From positions 114,246,776-114,310,775 of the forward strand of contig CM059188.1 of assembly GCA_030323885.1 (NCBI GenBank): a stretch of DNA of 64,000 nucleotides. Reading direction: 5' to 3'. This document shows positions 33,701-48,700 of the stretch, piece by piece. Position 1 is the first letter of the stretch, and the number at the start of each line of letters is the position of its first letter. Position numbers and translations under genes: made by a program. The DNA is from Branchipolynoe longqiensis (lineage: Eukaryota; Annelida; Polychaeta; Phyllodocida; Polynoidae). The notes beneath the pieces are model-generated. The model was not told where the DNA came from. It made no database searches and worked only from the letters and a program-made list of their open reading frames with translations.

Positions 33701-36700
33701 GAAGGAGTGAAAAGTTCATTGTTTGGTTCATGAACTTTTCCTTGCGTGCATTTCCCATGGAGACAGTGACTGCTGCTCGCCGGCTTATTTTCATCAATTT
33801 TAGCACTCTCTCATTATTTATTACGTTACATTCACAAATAACAGAAATTGATATTACCACACACACTCATTAATAACAGAATTGATCCGAAGTAGTGAAC
33901 ATTCATTGTGCTTTTGTTTTATTACGCTTGTTCGCGTGCATGTACTGCGGTGACAGTGTCTGTTGTATCGACTCGGCATGACGCCATGTTTGTAATCAAC
34001 CATAATTCATAACACAACAACAGATATTCAGTGGACCAACATTTATTAGTTCCTGTCTAGTGAAAATAACATGACGTGTGCAGCATAGACAGTTTTTTAC
34101 TAACATAGATATTTTTTAACTCTGAAGATAAAGAAACAGTGGCTTTAAAGACCAGTTAACTCTTGTAAGAGTGGAAGGTATGACTACTACCAGCCATAAC
34201 TTTAAACAACAATGTCTATACCTAGCAAGATTATATCGAGTAACTCTAAGATAACCATTAACTCATAGTATAGGGGAACTACATATAGCTTGAGCTAGCA
34301 AACATGTCTAGGGCGTCCCTATCAAGGATAACACAGTTTTTAATATTTTTAATTACACATACAAAAATACTGAACAAACTGAAATTAAGACTGACACTTG
34401 GACTATGCTGGTCACCGGCTCATTTTAGCACTCTCTCTTTATTAAGTCACACTCATACTTAACAGACTCTGATCATAGCAGTGAATAGTCATGCTCCTAA
34501 TCAACAAAAATGGATCTGAATCAAGCAGCGACAAGTTCATTACGCTTTTGTTGCATTAAAGCTTGCCAACGTGTCTTTACCCCAGTGACAGTGACTGCTG
34601 CTCACCAGCTCATTTCTTCAATTTTAGTACTCTCTCTTTATTATTAAGTCATGCTCATAATTAAACATGGTTTGTTCTTAGCAGTGAATAGTCATGCTCC
34701 TAAAAACAGAAAGTGATCTGAAGCAGTGGAAAGTTCATCACGTCTTGTTTTATTAATGTGTGCTCGCGTGTGTTCACTGTAGTGACAGTGTCAGTGACTA
34801 CTGCTCGCCAGCTCATTTTCTTCAATTTTAGCACTCTCATTAAGTCACGCTCCTAATTAACAGAATTGATCTGAAGCAGTGAACATGTGTTGTGCTTTTG
34901 CTTTATTACAGTAAGTTTCTCTAATAGGTTCCTGATTATCTTTTCTTAAATAAACTCTTTAAACTACTCTGATCTTTGTTTCCTCCGAGTGCAGCGAATT
35001 ATTAAAGGTAACGTTATTATACTTTTTACTTATATTTTTTTAGTTATTATATATTATTTTCATAGTATTAGTAATGCATGTTATTTTTAACTGGAGAAAG
35101 CGGCTCATAAGTATTGTACTTCTGCCGTCTCCTTTTTCAAGTGAAACATTACTGATATAAATATCAACTTGTATGTACAATGGTCATATGGAATATTTAT
35201 TATTATTATTATTATTATTATAGTCGGAGCATTATCCATCAATACCATCCGTGTCTCAATGAATAGGAACGCAACAATCATCAAAAGTAATTAAAAAAAA
35301 TATACATATTTTTATTCTAAAAAATGGTGTAGGCGAAAGATATTCCTAATTCATTTTATATGATCAGCAAGAGCTCAAAATAAATTTAAGGACTACAAGC
35401 TTCATTAAAATTAAATTGGTTTGTTGTTGGAGTTTTATGCCCTGGCAACATCTAAGGTCATATCAGGATGGGTACGGATTTGTGACAGTGCGCACTCAGG
35501 GCAACTTTATAATAATGCTGCCCCACTGGGACACCAGGTCGCCAGCACCATGACCTGATATCCCACATAGTCACATTATCCTTACACTGTGCTAACCAGT
35601 CTTTATCCGATCCTATTAATGCCGAGCGCCAGGATAGGTAGTGACAAGTATCAATTTTATTCGTCATTGGCTTGACTCGGCTTGGGTGTGACTCCCGACC
35701 TTCTGCACGGGAGGCCTGCGCTCTACCGATTCGGCCACTGCATCCGATGAATGATCTAAGAGTGCACAGATATAGTGCATGGTTCTGTGCATGTGTGGGA
35801 GGTGGGAGGTGGGAGGGAGGTGGTGTCGGGGATGAGTTACTGAGAATGAGCTCACCTTGGTAGGATTCGCATAGATAGGATCTGCTTCCGGTCTGGTGTC
35901 ACTTCCGGTTGGCGACCCATACAATATGTTTCGCACACGGTCACGCTAAAGAAAACAATCAACCTTAACCTGTAATGCTTGTCTTGTAATTGCCTATCTA
36001 TATTGTTGTAGCTTTGTTTACTGTGTAGTGGAAATTTTCATTAGGGCTAGAAGACCAGTGCATTAGCACTGACAACATGTTATTCAGAGGAATAAAAACA
36101 CTTGAAACAAAAAATGAAATGTTATAAACACAGCATTTTCAGCAAAATGATTTCTTAGCATATGCATTATTGGTAAATGTATTATTGTAATATGCATTAG
36201 GCATTCAATCAAACGGTAACACGAGACAAATGATATTGGAACATGGTCCACAGTAGATGCTAGATTCGACAATTGTTGGAGTTTTACGTCCTGGCAACAT
36301 CCAAGGTCATATCAGAATAAAGTTTGAGTGTGACAGTGCACACTCAAACTTTATACTGCTGCCCCACTGGGAGACCAGGCCACCAGCACCATGTCTTGAT
36401 ATCCCACTCAGTCACATTATCCTGACACTGAGCCAACCAGTCCTTGCCCTATCCTAATAATGCCGAGCACCTGGCTAGGAAGTGACAAGTATCAATTCTT
36501 AAGTCATTGGTTTGACTCGACCACGGTTTGAACCCACGATCCCATGGTCTACCAACACGGGAGACGGACACTCTAACTCATTCGGCCATCCCGTCTGGTT
36601 TTGTAGAGACCCAGGTTTTGTGGCACCTACATAAATTAGAAAGTTGCGCCTACATTGTTGTCGCTCAAACCACGCCAATTCCAGTTAGGGTCCATTCAAA

Positions 36701-39700
36701 GCTTTTAACATTTTCACAGTCGTACAAAGCATATGACAGGTGGAGGAAGGGGCGTCAATCAAGTATGACTTTTATCACTTAATAAAGTTTTATTGTTTTT
36801 CGGCGTATTAATATGTTGATATGTACTATGTTGTGAGAGGGGGAGGGGAGAGAGGGGAGAGGAGAGAGGAAAGGGGAGGGGGAACGGAGGGGACAGGGAG
36901 GAGAGGGGAAAGTGGAAGGGGGAGGGGGGGTAGTGGGGGAAATCGGAACGAGAGGGAATGGGAAGGAGAGGGAGGGGGGAGGAGAGGGAGGGGGGAGGAG
37001 AGGGAGGGGGGAGGAGAGGGAGGGGGAGGAGAGGGAGGGGGAGGAGAGGGAGGGGGAGGAGAGGGAGGGGGCAGGGGGAAGGAGGGGAAGGGAGGAGGGA
37101 GGAGAGGGGAGCGGGAGGAGGAAGGAGAGGGAGGGGGAAGGAGAGAGGGGAGAGGTACGGGAAGGGGGGGGGGGGGGAAGACAAGGAGGGGAATGGGAGG
37201 GTGAGGGGGGAGGGAGGTGGAGAGGGGGAGAAGGAGGAGGGTGAGTGTGAGGGGTAGGGTCTGAGTCTGGAAAATGCTTTGAACAACCATGAAAAATTTG
37301 GGAAAAAACTAATTTGGATGACTCCTTTAACTGGAGTTGACTGTGATCATCTGTGTAAATATGGTACAATACAACGGCCGAGTGAGGAGATGCTGCACAA
37401 GATGTACCTCCTTGCCCTTGTTCTCGGCCTCCGACTTGGACAGCGCTATGGCGAGCTGCAGCTCCTCTTCTTCCTGCAGCTCGGCCTCGGATCGTGTGGG
37501 CGGCAACTGTCAACACAACGACACACTCGGGTCAATAACAGTGCACCTGGTGTGCACCGGTACAATCAGCAGAGTGCAAGTCTTACGTCCGGGAGTTCGG
37601 GAGTTCAGTTCGCCGTCGAGCCAAAGCAATGACTTAATAAAAAATTGATACTTGTCGTTTTCTAGCCTGGCGCTCAGCATTAATAGGATAGGGAAAGGAC
37701 TGCTTAGCTCAGTGTCAGGATAATGTGACTGAGTGGGATATCAGGTCATGGTGCTGATAGCCTGGTTTGCCAGTGGGGCAGCACTATAAAGTTTCCATTG
37801 AGTGTGCACTGTCACAAGTCAGTACCCATCCTGATATTACCATACATGTTGCCAGGTTAAAAAACTCCAACAACCAACCAATAACTGTGCATGCGGCTAG
37901 CATGGGGATCGATACTCGGTTAGTAGTACCTGCCCGCGCCACGGTGCGTGTGTGGTGCACAGGTGCACAGGAATGACACAAGTTGCCCAGCCTGCCCAGC
38001 AGCCATCAGGTCGCCATGGGTGCCATTCATCATTCAGTGGTTGACTCAATTATCGGGAGTGGAATATATGACAAACTAGCAGCAAAGTTTGGTTTGTTTG
38101 TTAGAGTTTTACGTCCTGGCAACATCTAAGGTCATATCAGGACGGGTACTGACTTGTCACAGTGCACACTCATGGTGAGTTTATAGTGCTGCCCGACTGC
38201 CCCACAGTCACATTATCCTGACACTGAGCTAACCAGTCCTTGTCCTATCCTAATAATGCTGAGCACCAAGCTAGGCAACGACAAGTATCAATTTGATAAG
38301 TCATTGGCTTGACTCGACTAAGAATTGAACTCCCGATCTTGCCTGCGCTCTACCGATTCGGCCACTGCGCCCGGTCATGCTTCAGTGGTTGGCTCAATAT
38401 TGGGAGTGGAATATATGACAAACTAGTTTTCAGGAGCTAAATTGCAATGAGATAAATGCGTATCTGATATAGTGATACCGACTGTTCTCAGTGGGGTTAT
38501 GCATACAGCTTTTACTTTGAGGTACCGGTCACACCAACTACGGGACTGCACCCCTGGTGCTATCAAAGCACCAGGGCCGCATTCAGGGTGTGTCTTGGAG
38601 GCGCCGCGCGGACGTTTCCGCGATGCTTTTTGGCCTATTTGCGTTCAGGGTGCGCCTCGGCGACGTCTCGGAGATGCCTCCCTTTTCAGACTGGAGATGA
38701 AAAGCGCCTCGAAAATGGCCACCGCATTCAGTGGTTTCAGCCAATTACAGCGCAGCTTTTCGATTGCAAATGGCCGCCGCCTATGGGCGTCAGCCATTTT
38801 CGAGACAACAAACTGCTTTTGCCGTTCAGACTAGCGTAACGTCACGGCCATCTCTGAGGCGCCTCCGAGACGGACCCTGAACGTGGCCCTGGTCAACTGC
38901 AAACATAATAGGAGGACATGTGGGCAATAGTGTCAAATACAAATACTAACATTCATGATGTCCTAGCAACATCTAAGGTCATATCAGGACGGGTGACAGT
39001 GAACACTCATGGCAACTTTATAGTGCTGCCCCACTGGGACACCAGGCCACCAGCACCATGACCTGATATCTCACTCAGTCCCATTATCCTGACACTGAGC
39101 CATCCAGTCCTAGCCTTATCCTAATAGTGTCGAGCGTCAGGCTAGGAAGCGACACGTATCAATTTTTGAGTCATCGGTTTGATCAGGATTCGAACCCCCA
39201 AACTCATGGGTTCAGATCTCCAGATCTCCCAAAACAGGAGACGGACGCTCTACTCATTCGGCCAACCCGTCTGGTGTATGTATGTGCGCACGTACGTAAG
39301 TATGTACGCACTGAACAGTAACATTCTAACAGTAACTGGAACTCTGCTGTACACCTTTTGACAAACTGAATATGTTCTTACAAAACACAGTACAAATGCA
39401 CCGAGTGCTGGTAAGAACTTAATACCACAAGGTGATATTGGACCGGCCTAAGTCCAAGAGCGTTTTTACTTGTGTATTTCGCTGTGGCCGATTGCATGTT
39501 AAAAATGTGGCTTCCACTGGCCAAATCTGAAGATGTGATGAATGCATTACTATTGTCGTGGGTGTGATGAAAATGTGAAATATTGCGCCCAGAGTGGGAA
39601 TCAAACCTACATCTCTTTGCATTCGGTGCCAGTGTGCTAACCATTACACCACCTAAGACTCCCTGATATCACCACCCTATCCATGCCTACCTGTCTATGC

Positions 39701-42700
39701 GGCTCCTTTCCTGAGAGGTCAGTGCAGACTACTACACTATCTTAATGCACTGTTTGAGGGCCAAGGCTCTGGAATGTGTATCGATCTGAGTATTGTCTGG
39801 ATCAATACTCATCCTAGAAGTTATCAAGCCTCAAACATCTCATTGAGCAATAACCAACAGTGCCAGCAGGTTGCTTGGTGGAAATTTACGCCCTGGCAAC
39901 ATCCAATGTCATATCAGGACAAGTACCGACTTGTGACAGTGCGCACACACGGTGACTTTATAGAGCTTCCCCAATGGGAGACCAGGTTGGCAGCACCATG
40001 ACCTGATATCCCACTCAGTTACATTATCCTGACACTGAGCTAACGAGTCCTTGCACTATCCTAATAATGCTGAATGCCAAGCTAGGAAGCGACAAGTATT
40101 TTGTAAGTCATTGGTTTGACTCGATCTGGAATAGAACTCCCGATCTCCCGCACGGGAGGCCTGCACTCTACCGATTCGGCCACCGCGTCCGGTGTGCCAG
40201 CAGGTGAGCCCTACACCAGCCATCATACCGCTGCTTAGCAACTGGCATATTAAAGCAGCTCAACTGCACATACCTTTCACAAGAATAAATGTAATTTCAG
40301 TATATCGTCTATATAAGTTCGCAGTCATCTTAAATTAGTAAAATCATACCCGTCAGTTGATGACACGACCACCATATTCTTTTAAAAATAGAATTAATTT
40401 TAAAATTAGTTTTAAAGGCCTTAGGTGAGGTTATGAAATAATTTGGCATTGTCATAGTTTTTAAAGGCCCTATATGTAAGGTTATGAAATATTTTGACAT
40501 TGATGAAAATTCTCCATTACATGATGTTATTTAGATAAATTGTTAAAACAGGAGAAAGACCGGAGCAGTCAGGGTTGTTCGTCCACCAATGATTTGTTCA
40601 CTCTAAATAAATGTAAGTAAGCAGAGGGTGACACGGTCATACCTATAGCAGGGTCCGTACACATACATGTGAAAATATGGAATTCAAGGCATTTCAAGTC
40701 TGTTTTTGATAGGAATTCAAGACTATTTTCATTTGGATTTCAGGAAGAAAAAACCCAAAGGTTAATGGCGATTTCGGACTAATTTAGATCAGCGGGGACA
40801 GTTTAATGGGATTCAAGGCTTTTCATGACTAATTACCAAAAATAGGTTAAATTCAAGGCTTTGAAACGGGGCAAATGAAGTTCAACACTTTTCAAGACTT
40901 TCCAGGCCCCGTACGGACCCTGCACGGTTGTTTAAAACTATGCTCACTGAGGCGTGACTCCAGGCCACTCTGTACATGATGGGGTTTGCAATGCAACCAT
41001 ATCAGGTACACAAGTCACTGCTCGTTCATTACTCTTCCAACCACATACATGCACAGACACCTACAGATGTATGGTGGGTGGCTTAGCAGGTTGACTGAAG
41101 ATAGTAAATATCAGGGTACGTACACATGTGAAGATATGGAATTCAAGGCTATTTCAAGGCTGCTTTTTATAGGAATTTAAGACTTTTCATTCAGATTTTT
41201 AGGGAAAAAAAACAAAAACAATGGTGAATGGCGATTTCAGAGTAATTTAGCTCAATGTGGACAGTTTAATTGAATTCAAGACTTTTCAAGACTAATTACC
41301 CAAACTAGGTTAAATTCAAGGCTTTTCAAGGCCTTGAAATGGGGAAAATGAAGTTTGAAGACTTTCCAGGCCCCGTACGGACCCTGGAATATATGCAATA
41401 TGAACAGCTATGCAGCCATTTTACTTGCGTAATATTATTTTTTTGTCTTGTGCAAATAGCAGCTAGAAACCATTCACTACATGTAGTGGTTAAATACACA
41501 ATGTAGATTAAAATACCCACATTATGGGAGTTGTCGGTATGAGCGTACAGCAAACACCTCAGTCCTTTACCCGACAACGCCACCCTTCTTCCAGTACCTT
41601 TGACCAACACACATATTTCAGACCCTACAGAACATGCCTAAGCACTGGACGGTCATAAGCTACTACACTATGCACACAGGATTTCCAACATTGGAAAATG
41701 AAAACTCGGAAGATCTTAAGGGATGTTATATTGGGGAGTCTGGGGGGTAGTCCCCCAGAAATTATTTCACAAATAATCCATGAGATTTAATGGTATTGCA
41801 GGGTTGCCAACATTGGAAAATGAAAAATTGGAAGATTGGCGTAAGGTGATGATGGGACATAAAATATTGTACACCTTACGGCTAAACCTTAAGGGTTGGC
41901 CACCCTGTTCACGGTGAACCTTGATACCCGCAACACGGATCCTAGAAACTTCTACAAGCAGCAAAAATCTAGCAATCAATGGAGACAGCGACAGGTTAGT
42001 AGTGGGTATCGTGAACCAGTAGAGTTCAAATCAGAGACCTGACGAACCCAAAGAAAAGCATCTCAGATTTGATTGATCATTTAACATTGCTTCAGCAACA
42101 TGAACCATATTCATCACGAAATGTTAGTGGAATTTATGTTGCATTTATATGCTTATATTGAAATTTAAGTAAACATCTTAAATCAGATTTGTGGCAAATG
42201 ACAGCGAAATATAATCTCAGATGCAATATTAATGTGGTCGAATTTGTGTCATATAGCAAATTTTAACTCAATCAATTAGGTTAATTTACAGGAGGTGACA
42301 TTCCAATTATTCTTAAGAACTCTAAAGTCTGTGCTTGCTGTTAAGAGCTCTCAGATATTATTTAAATTAAAACATTGTTGGTGCAAGGCCATGAAATCTA
42401 CAAATTGAAGTAGAATGTGTCTGCGTGTCAGTAGAGGGCGGCTGTCCCTTGAGTAAAAAGGCATGCGTAACCCAAGAGTGGCCAATGCAGTTTCGCTGAC
42501 ACCCAACACACCACGGTTGCTGCTCTTCAATAAATGGGGTGATGCTATGCAACTTGTTATTTGGATGCTTTTGCCATTCATATTGCCATTTTGATTTGAT
42601 GTACTTTGAGAATAAGTGGCCTCAGATCAGAGTGAGGAATCCACCACGGCGCAATAACACCATTCATCGCCATTCTCGCAGCTTGGTCAGCTAGCTCATT

Positions 42701-45700
42701 TCCTCTGGCCAGGCATCAATTTGAAAGGAAATCCCGCTCCCTAGACAAGGAAATAGTTCAAAGTTGAAGAAAGTAAATTTAGAAAGAAATGCCACGGGGA
42801 GATACGTGCTGTGTTAATAATTTTCAATTTTTAAACAATGAACCATACAACCTACCAAATCACAGAGCGAATATTAACAACCCCCGCGAAGCACAATCAT
42901 ATTTAAAAAGTGAAAAATCAGTAAGAAGAGGAGTGCTTTTTTTTCCACCTTAAAGTTGCATAGTTCGATGAAGCTTCAAATTTTCAAAACCATAACATCC
43001 AGCTAGATTGTATTTTACATATCAAACTTCAGATATACTGATTTAATATAATAAAACAAAAAAAACTGTTACTGCATAAGCCTATGGTGTCAGAGTTTTG
43101 GCATGCTTGTCAAAATTAATTTGGCATGTTTTCTTCTTGAAGATTTATACTGCCTATCATGGATAAGTCTGAATAGACTTGTTTTCACCATTAGTCAGTT
43201 GGTTGATAGAAAGCTCGAGCCTACACTTTTATCGACCCAAGGGATGTTTGCACTTCAAATATCTTAAAAGTTAGCAATTCAAAATAGAAGTAACTTCAAA
43301 CTATAAAGTAAGGTAGATCATCATAGAAAATTTAATATATTTATCCCAGAAAAATGATAAATCAAAACCTTCGGGCTATGCAACTTTAATTTTGTTAAAA
43401 TCTAACATGTGTGCACTAAAAGACCTTTTTTAAATTTTAATTTTTTTTTTTTTTTTTTTTACATCGCCTGCAGTGTGAATCCCATTGTACAGGTGTGCAT
43501 GCGAGCACATAATATATCCATTTGTGAGCAGCCAACACTTGCACTGAGTACCAGGTTTGAAATAATAATAATAATAATAAAAATCTAATTATCTATAAAT
43601 ACAACACCAAAAAGGTATGTGTGTGTGTTAAAGTGCAGAGTGGAGCTACACTACAAGTGTGAGCAGGGTTACATATTATGTGTTGTGAGAGTGAATCAAT
43701 TCTAGGTTCATTCCGGCTTAACACATCACAGACTTTTCACTTTTGGGGAGTCTACAAACACTTGGGTTGGTTTGGATCATGTTTCAAGACACCTACAGGT
43801 AAGGGCATCCATCATGCACGAAAAACGGTATACTCACTGCGGACGCTGGCTTCTGCTTAAGGAACGCAGCAAAAGAAAATGTCATGGTTACTTCCCTGTC
43901 ACAATCAAAGCCATTCACAGTGAGAAGGCGGCAAGCAACACCCAAAGGATCAGGGTAGGACAATAAGGACTTGCCGAGTTGCCCGGGACACCTAGTTTAT
44001 TATTCGGTGGGGCAGGTGAAGTTCTCGGTGACCTGACCAAACACAGAAAGATGAACAGGCAAGTCATTATTCTTTCTGATCGGCATTAGAAGATTTCAGT
44101 TTCAATTGACTGACTTTGGCTTGGGCAAGTAGTTTTGCCATTCAGGGCAAGTAGAAAATTAAGTCATTTGCTCGATTGGGCAAGTGGGGAAAAAAAGTAA
44201 CTGTCCTACCCTGAGGGTGCAGTCTGAAATACATGTAGGCGATATTTCTGGGGGGGGGGGGGGATTACAAGCCGTCGTTAGTACAGTACACATGGGCCCG
44301 GGCGACTGGGTGCAGAGGACCGGTGTCACGAAAAATAATCGCCCCCACAAAATTGTCTCCTCCTCCTGGCGAATCTATTTTGAAATAAAATCTTCCCCGC
44401 CCCCCATGAATAGAATTCACCGCGGAGGGAGGGGGGGGGGGGCGGGGGGCAGGACACTACGGAGCTTATTACACGCCATAAAGGGTTTATCATTATCCAT
44501 CCATCCACCCAGACAAATATACCGGCGGTTTTATTTAGAAATAAAATAGAGGGAGGGTGAGCTAGAGGGTGGTGATTATAGGGAAAGGAGAGGAGAGGAG
44601 AGGAGAGGAGGGGAGGGGAGGGGGGGAGGGGAGGGGAGGGGAGGGGAGGGGAGGGAGGGGAGGGGAGGGAGGGGAGGGGGGGAGGGGAGGGGAGGGAGGG
44701 GGGGGAGTTTTATTTCAAAATAAAATCTCGGGGGTCGATTTTATTACGAAATATAATCGCCGGGGAGAAAATTTTGAAGGGGCGATTCTATTTCGTGACA
44801 ATGGCACGCCGACTAACTGTGGATGAGACAGCCATCTGAGTAAGCGAGGTGCAATACTGGTTGTAAAGTGGTGGCAAGCCGCATCAGGAAAAAGCAAGAC
44901 TGACTGCGCAAAGCCTTCATTATACCCGTATGTGGCGTTAGGCGCGATACAGAGCAGAGTTGTTTATATTAAATAGCGAAATAGCGAATGGTAGACAGGA
45001 AGTGTGAACACTTATTTGTCTCTCATTTTTTGCTTGAGTGCAAGTAAATACGCAACACAAGGAATAATTAATAGCATGTGGTGAATAAGGGGTCAAATTT
45101 CCCTGGATCATCAGCCCATTCTTTTTCTAATCTATTCGGGGGGCACACTCTCAAACTAGTAAAACCCAGAGCCATTTCAAAGTTAAGGCAACACAGTTTC
45201 TCAAACAGGATCATAAATATATGGAACAGTCTCCCACAAAATGTTATTAATGCCGAGTCAATAAATTCATATCTCTCTCTCTCTCTCTCGCGATCGTTGG
45301 CTGCTTGCTCACTCACTCACTCACTCACTCACTCAGTCACTCACTCACTCACACACACACACACTTAAAATGGGAAACTTGACGGATTTCTAGGGTAGTC
45401 TAAAGCTAATCTTTATGTAGTAACGAACCAATGAACAATCTCTGCCCAGCAAAGATTTTTTTTCTTTAAACAAAGGAACAATGGCACACCAAATCCAAGC
45501 CAATACACACATAACAACCCGTGACGACACTCAGTGAGGTTATCGCAGCTGGAGTAGCAGACGTCCTTATTTGCAGAGGCGCCTGTGCCTCCAACCCTGA
45601 TTCACTGATTGTTATGAAACCTCTAAAGTCCAGACGACAATACACAAAGTGGCCGCACTGCACACAGAACACACACTGCACCCGTTCAGGTACGACTGTG

Positions 45701-48700
45701 ATCGGGACGTACTGCAGTGTGCGTACACAACATGGAGCGGGTCGGGGTGCCCGGTGTCGCAGTTTGAGCGCCCTGCCAGTGGTTGTATACTTTTTTTGTA
45801 AAATAGATTTAAAAGCTTTCATTGGATCGATTAAAAATATCTTAATGCGCAATTGAAGAGGAAGATCTAAGAGCAATTTACTCTGAAAGTATTAAAAACA
45901 GAGATAATAGTGAAAGTTGGGATATTCTGAGTGTCAGTGCCAGTGTTAGCCTTACCAGATCATGGCCTCAAAAACTATTTTCGCAAAATAAATTCAAGAA
46001 CTTCCAATTGGCTGATTAAAAAAAAAGCTGATTGTGAAATTGTAGAGAAAGATCTGAACTATTTAATAGAAACAAGAGAAATTTGCTTTCAAAGCACCCA
46101 AAATCACAAATTACTGTGATAGTTAGGGTGGTTTTAATCTTGTCTCTATCCACGCATGCGCAGAAGCAACAGAAGGGCGCTCAAACTGGCAGGGCGCTCA
46201 AACTGCGACACCGGCTGACTCAGTGACTGACCTTTGGTCGGGTTTAGGCTTCACACAGGTTAGAGAACTTATACATGTTTACACGGCTGTGTAGTGCATG
46301 GACACTCACTGTAACCACATGTCGCTGTCCGCAGTGACCCGTGACCCTGTGACCCCGCTCACACTCACTCCGCTACAACTATTATATAAACAGTTGTATT
46401 GGTCCCCGAGATGACCCGCCCGAAACTTATCGTCTCAGCAAGCGGCTTAGCGGGGCTACATAACAGCAACTTGACCCCGTTCCTGGCCTATGACGCTGTT
46501 ATTTATTCGTGGTGGTAGTGGTGGGGGTGGGGGTGGGGAAGGGGTAGGGGGGAGGGGAGGAGGGCAGGGGGGAAGGGAAGGCGGAGGAGGGGGAGGGGAG
46601 GGAGAGGGGGGAGGGGAGGTAGAGGGGGGAGGAGGAAGAGATGGAGCATTGGTTGATTGTTGGAGTTTTATTTCCTGGCAACATCTAAGGTCATCAGAAC
46701 GGGTAGGCCTACTGACTTGTGACAGTGTGCACTCATGGCAACTTTATAGTGTTGCCCCACTTGGAAATCAGGCCACCAGAACCATGACCCGATATCCCAC
46801 TCAGTCACATTATCCTGATAATGAGCTAACCAGTCTTTGCCCTATCCTAATAATACAGAGTGCCTGGCTAAGAAGTGACAAGTATCAATTTTATAAGTCA
46901 TTGGTTTGACTCGACCGGGAACGGAACTCCCCATCTCCCAAACACGAGGCTCGTGCTCTACCGATTTGGCCACCACGCCCGGTCCAGGAGGAGAAGAGGA
47001 AGGGGAATGGGAAGGGAAAGGGGAATGCAAAGGAGGAGGAAGAAGAGGAGGAAGAAGAGGACGAAGAGGAAGAGAAGAACAGACCACCCACACACCACAA
47101 CATGCTAACAGAACACCCACTCACCACATCCTGCTAACAGACCACCCACTCACCACAACCTAACAGGCCACCCACTCACCACAAACTAACAGGCCACCCA
47201 CTCACCACAAACTAACAGGCCACCCACTCACCACAACCTGCTAACAGACCACCCACTCACCACAGCCTGCTAACAGGCAACCCACTCACCACAACCTAAC
47301 AGGCCACCCACTCACCACAACCTAGCAGGCCACCCACTCACCACAAACTAACAGGCCACCCACTCACCACAACCTGCTAACAGACCACCCACTCACCACA
47401 ACCTAACACGCCACCCACTCACTATAACCTAACAGGCCACCCACTCACCACAACCTAACAGGCCACCCACCCACTATAACCTAACAGGCCACCCACTCAC
47501 CACAACCTAACAGGCCACCCACTCACTATAACCTAACAGGCCACCCACTCACCACAACCTAACAGGCCACCCACCCACTAACCACAGCCTGCTAACAGAC
47601 CACCCACTCACCACAGACTGCTAACAGACCACCCACTAATCACAACCTGCAAACAGACCACCCACTCACCACAACCTAACAGACCACCCACTTACCACAA
47701 CCTAACAGGCCACCCACTCACCACAGCCTAACAAACCACCCACTAACGACAGCCTGCTAACAAACCACCCACTAACCACAGCCTGCTAACAAACCACCCA
47801 CTAACCACAGCCTGCTATCAGACCACCCACTCACCACAACCTGGTAATAGGCCACCAATAAAAATACAACCATTAGAAACACTGTCACTGACAAAACTGT
47901 CCGAACATGTGTTTACAAATACAAATCATCTGAACAATGTTTGCCTGTACTGGCTGCTTAATCTACATAATGGAAAATATGTAAATAAACTCATAAGGCA
48001 AATCAATAAATAAACCAGAAATAGATCACCTACTCTGGGTACAACCGTGTCTCAGCTTGAACAGCGCAATACACAAACGTATACAAAGGACGGCTCAAGG
48101 GAACCCAGCATGATGACGTCACGGAATCCCCGTTGAGTAATACACCTCGTGCTTCTTAGTGGGTGAGTGGGCAAGTACGACATGGCCCAAATCAAGCACA
48201 TGGGCATGTGCAAATGCCACCTGCTTACACACCACACTCGCCTGACTATAACGAACCCTGCTCAAGTGCCACTCCTTGATCGAGTGGCTAGGCATACGTA
48301 CGAGCGTAGATTTAGGATCTAATCGCTAAGTCTGACGTCAACAGTTCCTGGTTGAACTATATAGATCCTTTTCAATGTTTATAAACATTGTGTATGCGCG
48401 CGCAGCTTGGCTGCAGAACAAAGGCACACTGCCATTGAGTTTGCCGATACGCGCAGTGCAAAACGTCAATTTTATTCAAAATTAATAGAAATGCAGAATC
48501 CTAACCATATAAATTTAATATAATCTCTTTGGTAAACATATTTTCGGTATATGTTCCGAGCAGTTTGTTTCTAGGTGGTGTAGTTTTAGAGATATTTGAC
48601 TTTTTCTGTATGAAGATTGCTCACAGTCATTGACAATGTATTGAGTTTGCCGATACGCACAGTGCAACACGTAAATTTTATTCAAAATTAATAGAAATGC

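Noticed and set aside
36759..37516. Pro/Ser-rich and Gly/Glu-rich frames up to 245 codons
   Set aside because: All lie on the polypurine/polypyrimidine tract. Only the short UIM-exon part (37408-37506) is real, in a different frame.
38472..38834. 120-codon frame
   Set aside because: Lies inside a GC-rich TIR element present in two copies; composition-driven.
45466..45876. 136-codon minus frame
   Set aside because: Spans the border of a TIR element and unrelated intron sequence. No protein family recognised and no splice context.
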